Shown here piece by piece: positions 7,964 through 18,956 of a stretch of DNA of 64,000 bases (position 1 is its first letter; each line of letters begins with the position of its first letter). Origin of the DNA: Anaerolineae bacterium (lineage in GTDB: Bacteria > Chloroflexota > Anaerolineae > Promineifilales > Promineifilaceae). The stretch lies in contig JAHDWL010000002.1 in the NCBI GenBank assembly GCA_023384355.1, forward strand, positions 73,857 through 137,856. The letters are read 5' to 3'. A program made the translations under genes and the position numbers. The notes below the pieces were generated by a model. The model saw nothing but the letters and a program-made list of their open reading frames with translations. It was not told the DNA's origin and did not search any database.

Positions 7964-8695
7964 CTAGGGCAAAGATTTGCAGGCCTGTCCGGTGCCGCTG
8001 CCGTCCAGCCGGTGAACGTCACGCCCCGCCGTTTCCATGCAGTAATCGTAGCAGGTTTGCGCTTCGGCTTGCGTCTCGAAATCGCGGCAGTCGTAGAGAT
8101 TGCGGTCGCAGTCGCAAGGTCCCACCAGATCGGGGCGGCTCCACATGCCGGCGGCGGATTCCTGTGCCTGGCGTTGCAGCTCGCGGAAGTTGGCAGTCTG
8201 GGCGACGTCGGGCGGGAAAGTGACCAATCGGGCCATGCCGTTGATCATCAGTTCGGCGTTGACAAACGTCCCGTCCTCCAGATAGACATAGCGCAACAGA
8301 CGGCCGTACTGATCCGTGTCGCTGACGTCCTTAACCAGTATCACAGTCTGGCCCTCAACCAGCCGGCGATTGAAATCGAACGCTTCCTGATAGAACGGCT
8401 CCTCCCGTTCGGGCGTGTCCACCCCGATGTAGCGCAACCGGTAAGCGCGGCCGTCGATTTCAACCTCGATCGTGTCGCCGTCGAAGACGCGGGTGACCAA
8501 TGCCTTGTCACCTGCCGGCGGGGTCTTTGCGAGCGAGGGCGCGCTTTGGGAGGGGGGAGGAGTCTCCGCCCGTAGGGTAGTGGTCGGTAATTCGAAGGAA
8601 GGGGTGGATGTCGCTGCGGGAGCGCAGGCGGACAGTATCAGGCTCAGGCAGGCGGCCGCCAGGCAGCAGAACATACCATTTCGATGATGGAGCAT
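7964..8695 (-). CDS. Secreted thermonuclease-family lipoprotein with Excalibur-like tail
   Basis: A 243-residue protein with a lipoprotein signal (LSLILSAC, Cys24), a Thr/Pro-rich linker, and a staphylococcal-nuclease domain (about 75-190): RVFDGDTIEV, YIGVDTPERE and YGRLLRYVYL contain the expected catalytic Arg/Asp/Glu positions. The last 50 residues (YDCRDFETQAEAQ...) match the Excalibur repeat outline, but its Asp-rich calcium loop is changed to LDGSGTGQACKSLP, and there are several extra cysteines (CDCD, TCYDYC). The start is taken at 8695 so that the signal peptide has normal length. Calcium-dependent degradation of extracellular nucleic acid is the family role. Confidence 0.88.
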   Translation of the reverse strand: MLHHRNGMFCCLAAACLSLILSACAPAATSTPSFELPTTTLRAETPPPSQSAPSLAKTPPAGDKALVTRVFDGDTIEVEIDGRAYRLRYIGVDTPEREEPFYQEAFDFNRRLVEGQTVILVKDVSDTDQYGRLLRYVYLEDGTFVNAELMINGMARLVTFPPDVAQTANFRELQRQAQESAAGMWSRPDLVGPCDCDRNLYDCRDFETQAEAQTCYDYCMETAGRDVHRLDGSGTGQACKSLP

Positions 8696-8907
8696 GCGCG
8701 GGTTATCCGTAGTACTTCCCCGGCTCATTGCGGGACATGACCGTGGTGAGGAATGCAGGAAAGCCGTGACAGGGGTTCAAGGCTGGATGGGCATATTCCG
8801 GCCGGGTATAGATGTCGGGCAATCTCATGGGGTGAATAGTAGCCGTTTTATCGTTGGACGTCATCATCATCAGGCGAAATTCCGGAGTGACGCCAACACA
8901 TTTCTTC

Positions 8908-8936
8908 TTGACTTCTCCCGAGTCCCATCCTATAAT
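8908..8936 (+). promoter_or_regulatory. Promoter of padR-modAB unit
   Basis: TTGACT (8908-8913), 17-bp spacer, TATAAT (8931-8936): a near-consensus site. The start point should be near 8943. Confidence 0.8.
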
Positions 8937-8944
8937 GCCGCCCC

Positions 8945-8961
8945 TATTCATTTATTGAATA
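8945..8961 (+). repeat. Palindrome between promoter and padR gene
   Basis: TATTCA and TGAATA arms flank TTTAT. It covers the predicted transcription start, where bound regulator would block initiation. Autoregulation by the PadR protein is inferred. Confidence 0.4.
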
Positions 8962-8969
8962 ATCAGATA

Positions 8970-9524
8970 ATGAGTCCTTTGCTACAATCCTCGCTCACCG
9001 TCGAATACGCGCTGCTGGGTTTTGTCAGGCGTCAGCCGCTTCATGGCTACGAGATATATCGTCGTCTGGTCGAGACGCCTGATCTGCATCTCATTTGGCG
9101 GATGAAACAGAGCCGCCTGTACGCGCTGCTGGTGCGGCTGGAAGAGGAGGGCTTTCTTCAGGCGGCCTACGAGCCTCAGGATAGCCGCCCACCGCGCAAG
9201 GTCTATCACCTGACACCGGAAGGGGAGGCCGCCTTCAGCCGATGGCTGATTGAACCGGTCCGCCTGCCGCGCGAAATGCGGCTGGAGTTCATGCTGAAGC
9301 TCTACTTTGCGCGAGAGGAAGAGGCCGACATTGTTATGAAATTGGTCGAAAGCCAGCAGGAAGTATGTGATGATTGGTTGACAATGTGGGCAAACGAAGA
9401 GACGGCTCTGAGTCCGTTTGGTCGCGACGTATTGCGCTATCGCCGCAAACATATCGAAACAATCAAGGATTGGCTGGCGTCTCTCTCGGATCATGTCGTT
9501 CCGATTGAGCAGTCTACCCTATAA
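8970..9524 (+). CDS. PadR-family transcriptional regulator
   Basis: A 184-residue PadR protein. The N-terminal winged helix (VEYALLGFVRRQPLHGYEIYRRL, then SRLYALLVRLEEEGFL and the wing PPRKVYHLTPEGEAAF) is followed by a helical C-terminal dimerisation part (Vir_C-like, about 105-184). PadR proteins are usually repressors that respond to small ligands. The start ATG at 8970 fits the promoter at 8908-8936 and removes an unlikely upstream extension. The gene ends 28 bp before modA on the same strand, so it probably shares the transcript and may control molybdate uptake, an unusual partner since ModE is the classic molybdate regulator. Confidence 0.9.
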   Translation: MSPLLQSSLTVEYALLGFVRRQPLHGYEIYRRLVETPDLHLIWRMKQSRLYALLVRLEEEGFLQAAYEPQDSRPPRKVYHLTPEGEAAFSRWLIEPVRLPREMRLEFMLKLYFAREEEADIVMKLVESQQEVCDDWLTMWANEETALSPFGRDVLRYRRKHIETIKDWLASLSDHVVPIEQSTL

Positions 9525-9552
9525 CCATCAAGTTTTTTGGAAGGAATACTCT

Positions 9553-10422
9553 ATGTATGCGCGATTGTTGTCTCACAAGAAATGGTCTTTGTTGCTGATT
9601 TTCTTGCTGCTTTCGGCGGCATTGGTAGCTTGTGGCGGAACGGCGGAAGCGCCGACAACAACCGGAGCCCCAATGGCCACAGAACCACCGGAAGCCGAAC
9701 CTGAGACGACCCTCACGGTTTTTGCCGCTGCGTCGTTGACCGACGCGTTCACTGAAATCGCCGCTGCCTTCGACTCCGACAATCCGGGCGTGACGACAGT
9801 ATTCAACTTCGCCGGGTCCAATCAATTGGCGACGCAGATCAACGAGGGCGCGCCGGCCGACGTGTTCGCCAGCGCCAATCACACTCAGATGGACGCGGCG
9901 GTTGAATCCGGCCGGATCGACGCGGACGCGCCCACGGTCTTTGTCACCAATCGGTTGATCGTGGTTATCCCCGCCGATAACCCCGGCGACATTCAAACGC
10001 TTCAGGACCTGGCTAATCCCGGTACCTTGATAGTCCTGGCGGCTGCGGAGGTCCCGGTCGGCAAGTATTCGCTTGAATTCCTGGATAAGGCATCAGCCGA
10101 TCCGGCATTTAGCGAGACATTCCGGGAAGACGTCCTGGCCAATGTCGCTTCATATGAAGAAAACGTTCGCAGCGTGCTCAACAAGGTCTCCCTGGGCGAG
10201 GCCGATGCCGGTATCGTCTACACCAGCGATCTGGTGGGCGTCGAAGGTGTCAGCGGTCTGGAGATCCCGGACGAACTCAATCTTGTGGCGGAATACCCGA
10301 TTGCCATCCTCAACGATAGTGCGAATAGTGAGATGGCTGCGGCTTTCGTCGAGTTTGTTCTGAGTGACGGCGGTCGGGCGTTACTGGCCGAATACGGATT
10401 CGGACCTGGCACAGGGCAATGA
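9553..10422 (+). CDS. modA: Molybdate/tungstate ABC transporter, substrate-binding lipoprotein
   Basis: A 289-residue exported protein with lipobox LVAC (Cys27) and a Thr/Pro-rich tether. The mature part matches ModA: LTVFAAASLTDAFTEIA at the start, FNFAGSNQLATQINEGAPADVFASAN, and VPVGKYSLEFL. The Ser residues after AAA and GSN are those that bind oxyanion in the family. The ATG at 9553 follows GGAAGGAAT. The stop overlaps the modB start (ATGA), so the two are coupled. It captures molybdate or tungstate outside the membrane; which anion is not decidable here. Confidence 0.93.
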   Translation: MYARLLSHKKWSLLLIFLLLSAALVACGGTAEAPTTTGAPMATEPPEAEPETTLTVFAAASLTDAFTEIAAAFDSDNPGVTTVFNFAGSNQLATQINEGAPADVFASANHTQMDAAVESGRIDADAPTVFVTNRLIVVIPADNPGDIQTLQDLANPGTLIVLAAAEVPVGKYSLEFLDKASADPAFSETFREDVLANVASYEENVRSVLNKVSLGEADAGIVYTSDLVGVEGVSGLEIPDELNLVAEYPIAILNDSANSEMAAAFVEFVLSDGGRALLAEYGFGPGTGQ

Positions 10423-11255
10423 GATGGGCGGTCTGGACATCGAAGCCGGGGAAACGACCGACTCCTCCCCGGCGTCATAGACCCGAAGCCTGGTGGGCGC
10501 TCTCATTACCTCTATTGCTGTTTATCTTCCTGCCGCTGCTGGCGTTGTTCCTTTACAGTTCGCCCGCAGATCTGGTCGCCAATCTGTCGCTGCCGCAGGT
10601 CCGGCAGGCGATTGGCCTTAGCCTGCGCACGAGCACGTGGGCGACACTGGCCTCGGTATTGCTGGGGACGCCGGTCGCCTACTTGCTGGCACGTCGCCAG
10701 TTTCCCGGCCGGTTGCTGCTCGACAACCTGATCGACCTGCCAATCGTCTTGCCGCCGGCCGTTGCCGGGCTGTCGCTGTTGCTCGTCTTCGGCCGCCGCG
10801 GCTGGATCGGGGGCTGGCTCAACGAGGTGGGGTTGCGGATCACCTTCACCGAGGTCGCCGTGATCATCGCCCAGACCTTCATCGCCGTCTCGCTCTTTAT
10901 CCGGGCCTCGTCGATTGGCTTCGCCGAGGTTGAGCCGGAATTGGAGGACGCCGCGGCCATCGATGGGGCAAACCAGTGGCAGATATTCTCCCGCATCACC
11001 GCGCCGCTGGCTCGTCGGGCTTTGCTGACCGGCGTGGCGCTGGCCTGGGCGCGGGCGCTGGGCGAGTTCGGCGCGACGATCATCTTTGCCGGCAATTTCC
11101 CCGGCCGCACGCAGACGATGCCCCTCGCGATCTATCTCGGCTTCGAGTTGGACCTCGACGTGGCGGTGACGCTGTCGGTTATCCTTGTGGCGTTTTCGTT
11201 TGTCGTGTTGCTGATGGTAAAGGGCATTTTCCTGCGAGATACCCCGGCGGAGTAG
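10419..11255 (+). CDS. modB: Molybdate ABC transporter permease
   Basis: A 278-residue inner-membrane permease with a basic N-terminal tail and about six hydrophobic segments. The ABC-contact EAA motif is visible as ELEDAAAIDGANQWQIFSRITAPL-like sequence around residues 170-193, and ALGEFGATIIFAGNFPGRTQTMPLAIY is characteristic of ModB/CysT-type permeases. It overlaps modA by four bases. No ATPase subunit follows: the next gene is on the other strand. A ModC must be encoded elsewhere, or another ATPase must serve. Confidence 0.92.
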   Translation: MRWAVWTSKPGKRPTPPRRHRPEAWWALSLPLLLFIFLPLLALFLYSSPADLVANLSLPQVRQAIGLSLRTSTWATLASVLLGTPVAYLLARRQFPGRLLLDNLIDLPIVLPPAVAGLSLLLVFGRRGWIGGWLNEVGLRITFTEVAVIIAQTFIAVSLFIRASSIGFAEVEPELEDAAAIDGANQWQIFSRITAPLARRALLTGVALAWARALGEFGATIIFAGNFPGRTQTMPLAIYLGFELDLDVAVTLSVILVAFSFVVLLMVKGIFLRDTPAE

Positions 11256-11297
11256 GCAAATAAAATCAGACTTTGCCATTACGCAGTTGATGCGTGG

Positions 11298-11368
11298 GAA
11301 CCAGGCCGGCTCGAATTTGTGTCGACGGAATGGGTGAATCCGGCGTCTATCCGACCGCGGCCTGGTTC
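11298..11368. repeat. Inverted repeat between convergent genes
   Basis: GAACCAGGCC (11298-11307) and GGCCTGGTTC (11359-11368) are perfect 10-bp arms 51 bp apart, in the tail-to-tail space between modB and the secreted repeat protein. No T-run follows on either strand, so it is not a standard terminator; a 3' structure protecting the messages is possible. Confidence 0.4.
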
Positions 11369-11393
11369 GTCATCGAGCTTCTACCGGTATCCG

Positions 11394-13124
11394 TTATGGC
11401 TTGTTGCCGGCCATGAACCGGGTGAGCTTGGTGTCAATAAACGTCCCGCACGCCCCGCCCTGATGGTGGTCGGCATCGTAGGCAATACGCGGTCGCCCGT
11501 CAGCATCCAGCGCCAGCGATGGCCTGACACCTGAGTCCCATGTTGAAACGGTGCAGCCCGGGATTGGGGGATTGCAATTTGGGAACGGGCAGCCGGGCCA
11601 GGGCGGGACAGGCAGTTCGTTGTTAACTGTCTCGCTTGCTTCCAGCTTCTTCGTCTGCCATCCTGCGGCGCTTCCCTCGCAGTTTGCGTCACACCAGGCA
11701 TAACTCAGCCCGAAACCGGCGGCCATTGGCGCGTGATAGGCCAGGCGCGGCCGGTTTTGTCCGTCGAGGGCCAGCGCCAGTCCCGCTTCGCCGTGAGTTG
11801 TCGGGAGGCCGGGACTAACGGCCGTCCAGGACGTTTCCAGCGCGCAGTTACCCGCGGGACAAGCCAGGTAGAAGAGCGTGTTGGGCGGCAGATCGCCGCC
11901 GCTGCCGGTTCCGGTGTAGAGCGCCAACCGTGGCCGGCCGTCAGTGGCCACTTCCAAATCGAACTCCGCGAAATGGGTGACGCCGGCTGACACCGTGTTG
12001 GCCAGCACAAAACCTGCCCAGTTGGCCGTATTCTCGCAATTCATGTTGCATTCGATGTAGATGACGGGCTGGGCCACGATTTCGCTGTTGTAGGTGGCGA
12101 ATGCCAGCCGTGGTTGACCGCTGGGACTGAACTCCAGGTCAAAGTCACGAGCGTGGTTGTCATCGAGCAGACGCGTTTCATACCAGTTGGCCGGACTGGT
12201 GCAGTCTGTGTTGCAATAGGCGTAAAACACGCCCCAATGGGGATCATCGGTGTTTGCGCCGGCATCGTAATAGATGAAACGCGGCCGCCCCTGATGATCC
12301 AGGGCGAAGGAGTGGATGAATGATTCAACCCATCCTGTCTGCCGGGCGTAGGCGTAACCGATGCTATCTCCTGACCATCGAGCCGGGTTTGTGCAATCTG
12401 CGTCGCAACCCCAGAATTGAAACAAGTAGACAGCGCCGGACTGAACGGGTAGGCGCATGAGAATCCGGGGCCGCCCCTGCGGGTCCAAATCCAGCGCGGC
12501 AAAATCAACTCCGTCGCCAAGCTGAATAATTTTGAAGGCCGCCGGGCTTGCGCAATTCGCTGGACAATAGGCGTAATAAGCCGGCCGCACAGGATTGTCA
12601 ATGGTGGCGCTTTGAGGCGTGAACACCACGTGGACACCTCCAGCCGGATCAACCTTGACGGTCGGGTGGGAAGTGGGCAGCTCAATATCCGGCGTGGGCA
12701 CAATAAAAAACCCTTTGGCCGGTGCCGGCGGACCATTGACGGTCACCGTAACCGCGGCGCTGACCGATCCGGCGTTATTTGCGGCAACCAGAGTATAGTT
12801 GGTGGTGCTTTGAGGACTCACGGCCTTGCTGTTGCCGGTGACAGCGCCTATACCGGGACTGATGCTCAGACTGGTTGCGCCGGTCACCTGCCAGGCCAGG
12901 ACGCTACTCGCTCCGCTGTTGATGGTAGCGGGGTTGGCGGTGAAACTGTGAATGACGGGTTTGACCGGCGTTGGCGAACGAATCGCAACCGGCAGAAATA
13001 ATCTGGACGTTCCCCGGTCGACTGCGGGATCGGGCACATCGGCGTTGGCACTGCGATGCGCCAGTGAGATGATGGACAACAATACTACGAGAATGAACAG
13101 ATGGGTAAAAAGTTGTTGTTTCAT
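11394..13124 (-). CDS. Secreted protein with Ig-like domain and six C-x3-C / DxxGRPR repeats
   Basis: A 576-residue exported protein. The ATG at 13124 is chosen because AGAGG sits 7 nt upstream. After a signal peptide and the segment RLFLPVAIRS comes a bacterial Ig-like domain (about 55-130) with INSGASSVLAW and TTNYTLVAANNAGSVSA. The rest is made of about six units of 60-70 residues, each with a strand like LALDADGRPRIAY and a small Cys motif such as YAYCPANCASPAAF, WGCDADCTNPARW, YAYCNTDCTSPANW and YAWCDANCEGSAAGW. The regular period suggests a six-bladed beta-propeller with one disulfide per blade. No catalytic motif is seen. Surface binding is plausible; the true function is unknown. Confidence 0.75.
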   Translation of the reverse strand: MKQQLFTHLFILVVLLSIISLAHRSANADVPDPAVDRGTSRLFLPVAIRSPTPVKPVIHSFTANPATINSGASSVLAWQVTGATSLSISPGIGAVTGNSKAVSPQSTTNYTLVAANNAGSVSAAVTVTVNGPPAPAKGFFIVPTPDIELPTSHPTVKVDPAGGVHVVFTPQSATIDNPVRPAYYAYCPANCASPAAFKIIQLGDGVDFAALDLDPQGRPRILMRLPVQSGAVYLFQFWGCDADCTNPARWSGDSIGYAYARQTGWVESFIHSFALDHQGRPRFIYYDAGANTDDPHWGVFYAYCNTDCTSPANWYETRLLDDNHARDFDLEFSPSGQPRLAFATYNSEIVAQPVIYIECNMNCENTANWAGFVLANTVSAGVTHFAEFDLEVATDGRPRLALYTGTGSGGDLPPNTLFYLACPAGNCALETSWTAVSPGLPTTHGEAGLALALDGQNRPRLAYHAPMAAGFGLSYAWCDANCEGSAAGWQTKKLEASETVNNELPVPPWPGCPFPNCNPPIPGCTVSTWDSGVRPSLALDADGRPRIAYDADHHQGGACGTFIDTKLTRFMAGNKP

Positions 13125-13874
13125 GTTATTCCTCTGGGCCACACTTAAATGAAAACGAATAAACTGTCGGAAGGCTCATTCGATGGAGTGAAGGGATGTC
13201 GTGTGGCGCGATGGGATCACTCCAACGCCCTCATGCGATCGTTTCCGATTACGTTTATAGTTAATCATGCATTCGATGGGGTTTGGGACTTTGCATTGAC
13301 CCGGCAAGCGTCCCGAAAGGCGTTACAGGGGCCGTGCCCTCTCGGTGAATCACGGCGAGAATGGAAGGGGGAGCGAAATTTCGATTAATGGAGAGATGTC
13401 TGTGACGTTGCAGGAGTTTCGGTGAACATCAACATCGGACATTGGCAGTGTCCGCTATACCCGAAAAACATCAATCGGGTTAAAATTGCCATTGCATGCA
13501 GCCGGTTATTCAGTTACATCGTCGTCTGGCAGCATCTTTTCAATCGTTTCAGTGGGCGTGTTTTCGGCGGTCGTCGTTTGTATCCGACGACCGCGTTTGA
13601 TGTTGCCTGCAACGATCCAAAATAATTCCTGAACAATCTATTGCCGGGCCTGCAACGGTTCTTGGGTTTGTCGGGCATTAGTGTCTGGCAAGCCAGGGGG
13701 AGCTTGTGTCTCAATCGGATGTTGTCATGTGGGCCTGGCATTTATGTGCGCCTTTGACTGATGTTTGTCGGCTATAGCGTCATGGGCGACGGGCTCTCTT
13801 TATTTGGGAACAGGGGCGTTATAGTCACGCATGATTCCTTTTCGATATTTTCCGTATAGATTCCGGAGGAACCG
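13125..13874. other. 750-bp intergenic region, no convincing gene
   Basis: Short open frames here lack ribosome binding sites and have unlikely composition. Two hairpins are visible: CGGACA/TGTCCG around 13436-13454, and a perfect 10-bp stem at 13567-13594. The region separates a minus-strand gene from a plus-strand gene, so both promoters should lie here, but I find no good -35/-10 pair. It is the longest non-coding stretch of the window and could hide a small RNA. Confidence 0.5.
13567..13594. repeat. Perfect 10-bp stem-loop
   Basis: GCGGTCGTCG (13567-13576) and CGACGACCGC (13585-13594) enclose TTTGTATC. There is no T-run on the plus strand; on the minus strand the sequence after the stem is CGAAAA, so it is a poor terminator in either direction. 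Confidence 0.5.
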
Positions 13875-15503
13875 ATGTTAGGTTTTGTCCAGATATTAGG
13901 CGGGTTAGCGCTCTTCATTTATGGCATCTCTCTGCTCAGTTCGGGCATGGAGAAGCTTGCCGGCGACCAGATTCAAAAATGGCTCGACCGGGTGACGAAC
14001 AGCCGGGTCAAGAGCATGGCCTTCGGCGCGGCCGCCTCCGCCATCCTCCAGAGCAGCGGTTTGTTGATGGTCACGATGATCGGCCTGGTCAACGCCAATT
14101 TGATGACTGTTGTTCAGTCCATTGGCGTTATGCTGGGGCAGGAGATCGGCACCACGGTCACCGCTCAAATCGTCGCCTTTGAAATCGGCAACTTCCGGCT
14201 GATCCTGGTTATCCTGGGTATCGTCTTCCTGGAGTTTTTCCCCGGCCGCGATTGGAAGAAGTACGGCGAAATCCTGATGGGTCTTGGCATCATTTTTGTG
14301 GGGATGACATACATGGCCGGTGCCTTAGCCGAGCTGGTCGAGATTCCGTGGGTCGCCAATCTTCTCATCACGATGGGCCAATACCCGTGGATCGGTATGG
14401 TGGCTGGCATCCTGGCAACGTCCCTCACGCAGAGCAGCACGGCCGTGACCAGTATGGTCGTGGCCATGGGCATGACCCAATCCATTGCGCTTGAAGGGGC
14501 TATCGGGATCATCCTGGGCGCCAATATTGGCTCATGCATCACCGGTCTGATAGCCGCCCTGCGGCTATCACCTGTTGCGCGCCAGGTTTCTTACTCCCAA
14601 ATCATGATCAATGTTTTTGGGGTGCTTCTGTTTCTGCCATTCATTCCCCAGTTTGCCGACTTCATCGAGCGCACTTCGCCGGACTTGCCGCGCCAGATAG
14701 CTAACGCGCATACCATCTTCAACATATCCGTCAGCCTGATCCTATTCCCGTTCGTCCGTCAAATCGCCGGTATCGCCATGAAGCTCGCTCCGGACGATCC
14801 GGACAAGGAAAAGCAGAAGGTGACGATGTATATCGACGAAATGCAATACGCCGTGCCGGCGGTGGCGCTGAAGGAAGCATCACGCGAATTGAGCCGGCTG
14901 GGGGATGTGACGGCCGAGATGGTCGAGCTGAGTTGCCATGCGTTGCTTGAAAAGGATATTCCGGCCGCGGAGAGGGTGCTCTATCTGGAGAGCGGGATAG
15001 TCGATCCGGTGACGAGGGATCTGGAGCATTTCGTCAACGTGCTAATGCGCGCAGACCTGGCCATTGCGCAACAAAAACGCGCCTTCCAGATCAAAAACTT
15101 GCTGGTCGATATCGAAAGAGTCGGTGATATGGCGGAGGATATTGCCCGTTTTGCCCAGGATAGAGTAACCGCTGATATCCCCTTCACTGACGAGGCGATC
15201 AACGAGCTTACAGAGTTATCGGGTATCGCCCACTCAATCTACAGTCAATCATTGCAGGCGTTCCGGGATCAGGATCGCGACCTGGCGATGAAAGTCTGTA
15301 AGAGGGAGAATGATTTCGACAACATGTACTGGAATATCCGCGAGACGCACATTCGGCGGCTAAAGTCAGGGGCATGCCATCCCGAAGCCAACGTTATTTT
15401 CATCGAAACCTTGCGACTGCTGGAGCGAATCAGCGATCATGCCGATAATCTGGGGATCAGCGTAATTCGCAACCAGAACCACCTGCCCGCTACCACTGCC
15501 TGA
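13875..15503 (+). CDS. Na/Pi cotransporter family protein with PhoU-like C-terminus
   Basis: A 542-residue protein of the NptA/PNaS family, importing phosphate with sodium, or regulating it. About eight hydrophobic segments occupy residues 1-310 and contain the two inverted-repeat QSS signatures, ILQSSGLLMV (about 58-67) and LTQSSTAVTS (about 179-188), each followed by conserved GxNIG/GQEIG-type turns. The last 200 residues are helical and charged like PhoU domains (LVDIERVGDMAEDIARFA, LRLLERISDHADNLG). GGAGGA ends a few bases before the ATG. It stands alone with no pst or pho genes nearby. Bacterial members often have unproven transport activity. Confidence 0.9.
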   Translation: MLGFVQILGGLALFIYGISLLSSGMEKLAGDQIQKWLDRVTNSRVKSMAFGAAASAILQSSGLLMVTMIGLVNANLMTVVQSIGVMLGQEIGTTVTAQIVAFEIGNFRLILVILGIVFLEFFPGRDWKKYGEILMGLGIIFVGMTYMAGALAELVEIPWVANLLITMGQYPWIGMVAGILATSLTQSSTAVTSMVVAMGMTQSIALEGAIGIILGANIGSCITGLIAALRLSPVARQVSYSQIMINVFGVLLFLPFIPQFADFIERTSPDLPRQIANAHTIFNISVSLILFPFVRQIAGIAMKLAPDDPDKEKQKVTMYIDEMQYAVPAVALKEASRELSRLGDVTAEMVELSCHALLEKDIPAAERVLYLESGIVDPVTRDLEHFVNVLMRADLAIAQQKRAFQIKNLLVDIERVGDMAEDIARFAQDRVTADIPFTDEAINELTELSGIAHSIYSQSLQAFRDQDRDLAMKVCKRENDFDNMYWNIRETHIRRLKSGACHPEANVIFIETLRLLERISDHADNLGISVIRNQNHLPATTA

Positions 15504-15540
15504 TCATCCAGTCCGGATATCCACTCGCCACAATATAACA

Positions 15541-15568
15541 AAGCGCCGAAGTTTTGACTTCGGCGCTT
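15541..15568 (-). terminator. Terminator between nptA-like gene and gyrB
   Basis: A perfect 12-bp stem, AAGCGCCGAAGT with ACTTCGGCGCTT, around TTTG. On the minus strand it is followed by TGTTATATT, fitting gyrB termination; it could also stop the opposing Na/Pi gene. Confidence 0.8.
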
Positions 15569-15596
15569 GGACAATCGATCCCGGGAGACAGAAATA

Positions 15597-18537
<2,941 letters not shown>

Positions 18538-18550
18538 GGTTAACAGATTG

Positions 18551-18580
18551 ATTATATCTCATTTGTTCTATCGGGTCGAA
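18551..18580 (-). promoter_or_regulatory. Promoter of membrane protein-gyrB unit
   Basis: On the minus strand TTCGAC (18580-18575), 18-bp spacer, TATAAT (18556-18551). The predicted start is about 7 nt before the ATG at 18537. Confidence 0.55.
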
Positions 18581-18846
18581 GTTTTGGAAGGCGAAGGGAG
18601 CGAATTCTAAGGCTGAACGCGAGGATATGTACGCCATCGGTCATGCCGGCGGGTGACAAGGCCGATGCAATGATTGTCAGGCATCGGGAGCGACCGCAGT
18701 ATTGCGTGGCAGCATAATTAATTGCACGTGAGCTTCATTTTTGACTGTGAATCAATCACGTTATGCTACACTTGGCGTGTGAATTAAAAAATACGTGAGC
18801 ACAATGACCCCAAATTGCCACCGAATTATTACTTTTCCCAAGAGCA

Positions 18847-18855
18847 TGTTATAAT
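18847..18855 (+). promoter_or_regulatory. Extended -10 promoter of moxR
   Basis: TGTTATAAT combines the TGn extension with a perfect TATAAT (18850-18855). The -35 region (TTATTA near 18826) is weak, as allowed for extended -10 promoters. The leader would be about 95 nt. Confidence 0.55.
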
Positions 18856-18956
18856 TTTCCCTTGCAAACCACGGGGTCGGTATCTGCTGAGTTGTCCTCG
18901 ATACAGTCGTCGAGTGAGCAGGGCAAACGGCTCCATATTTCTCCGAGGTATAGAAC

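Larger units (their letters stand above)
18538..18956. other. Divergent intergenic region between gyrB unit and moxR
   Basis: No gene is visible in these 419 bp. It holds the minus-strand promoter at 18551-18580 and a plus-strand extended -10 at 18847-18855. Around 18745-18757 lies TGTGAATCAATCACG, a CRP-like partial palindrome with a 5-bp spacer rather than 6; its role is uncertain. Confidence 0.5.

Noticed and set aside
13149-13741. Three short open frames in the large intergenic region
   Set aside because: No ribosome binding sites, unusual residue composition and mutual overlap on both strands.
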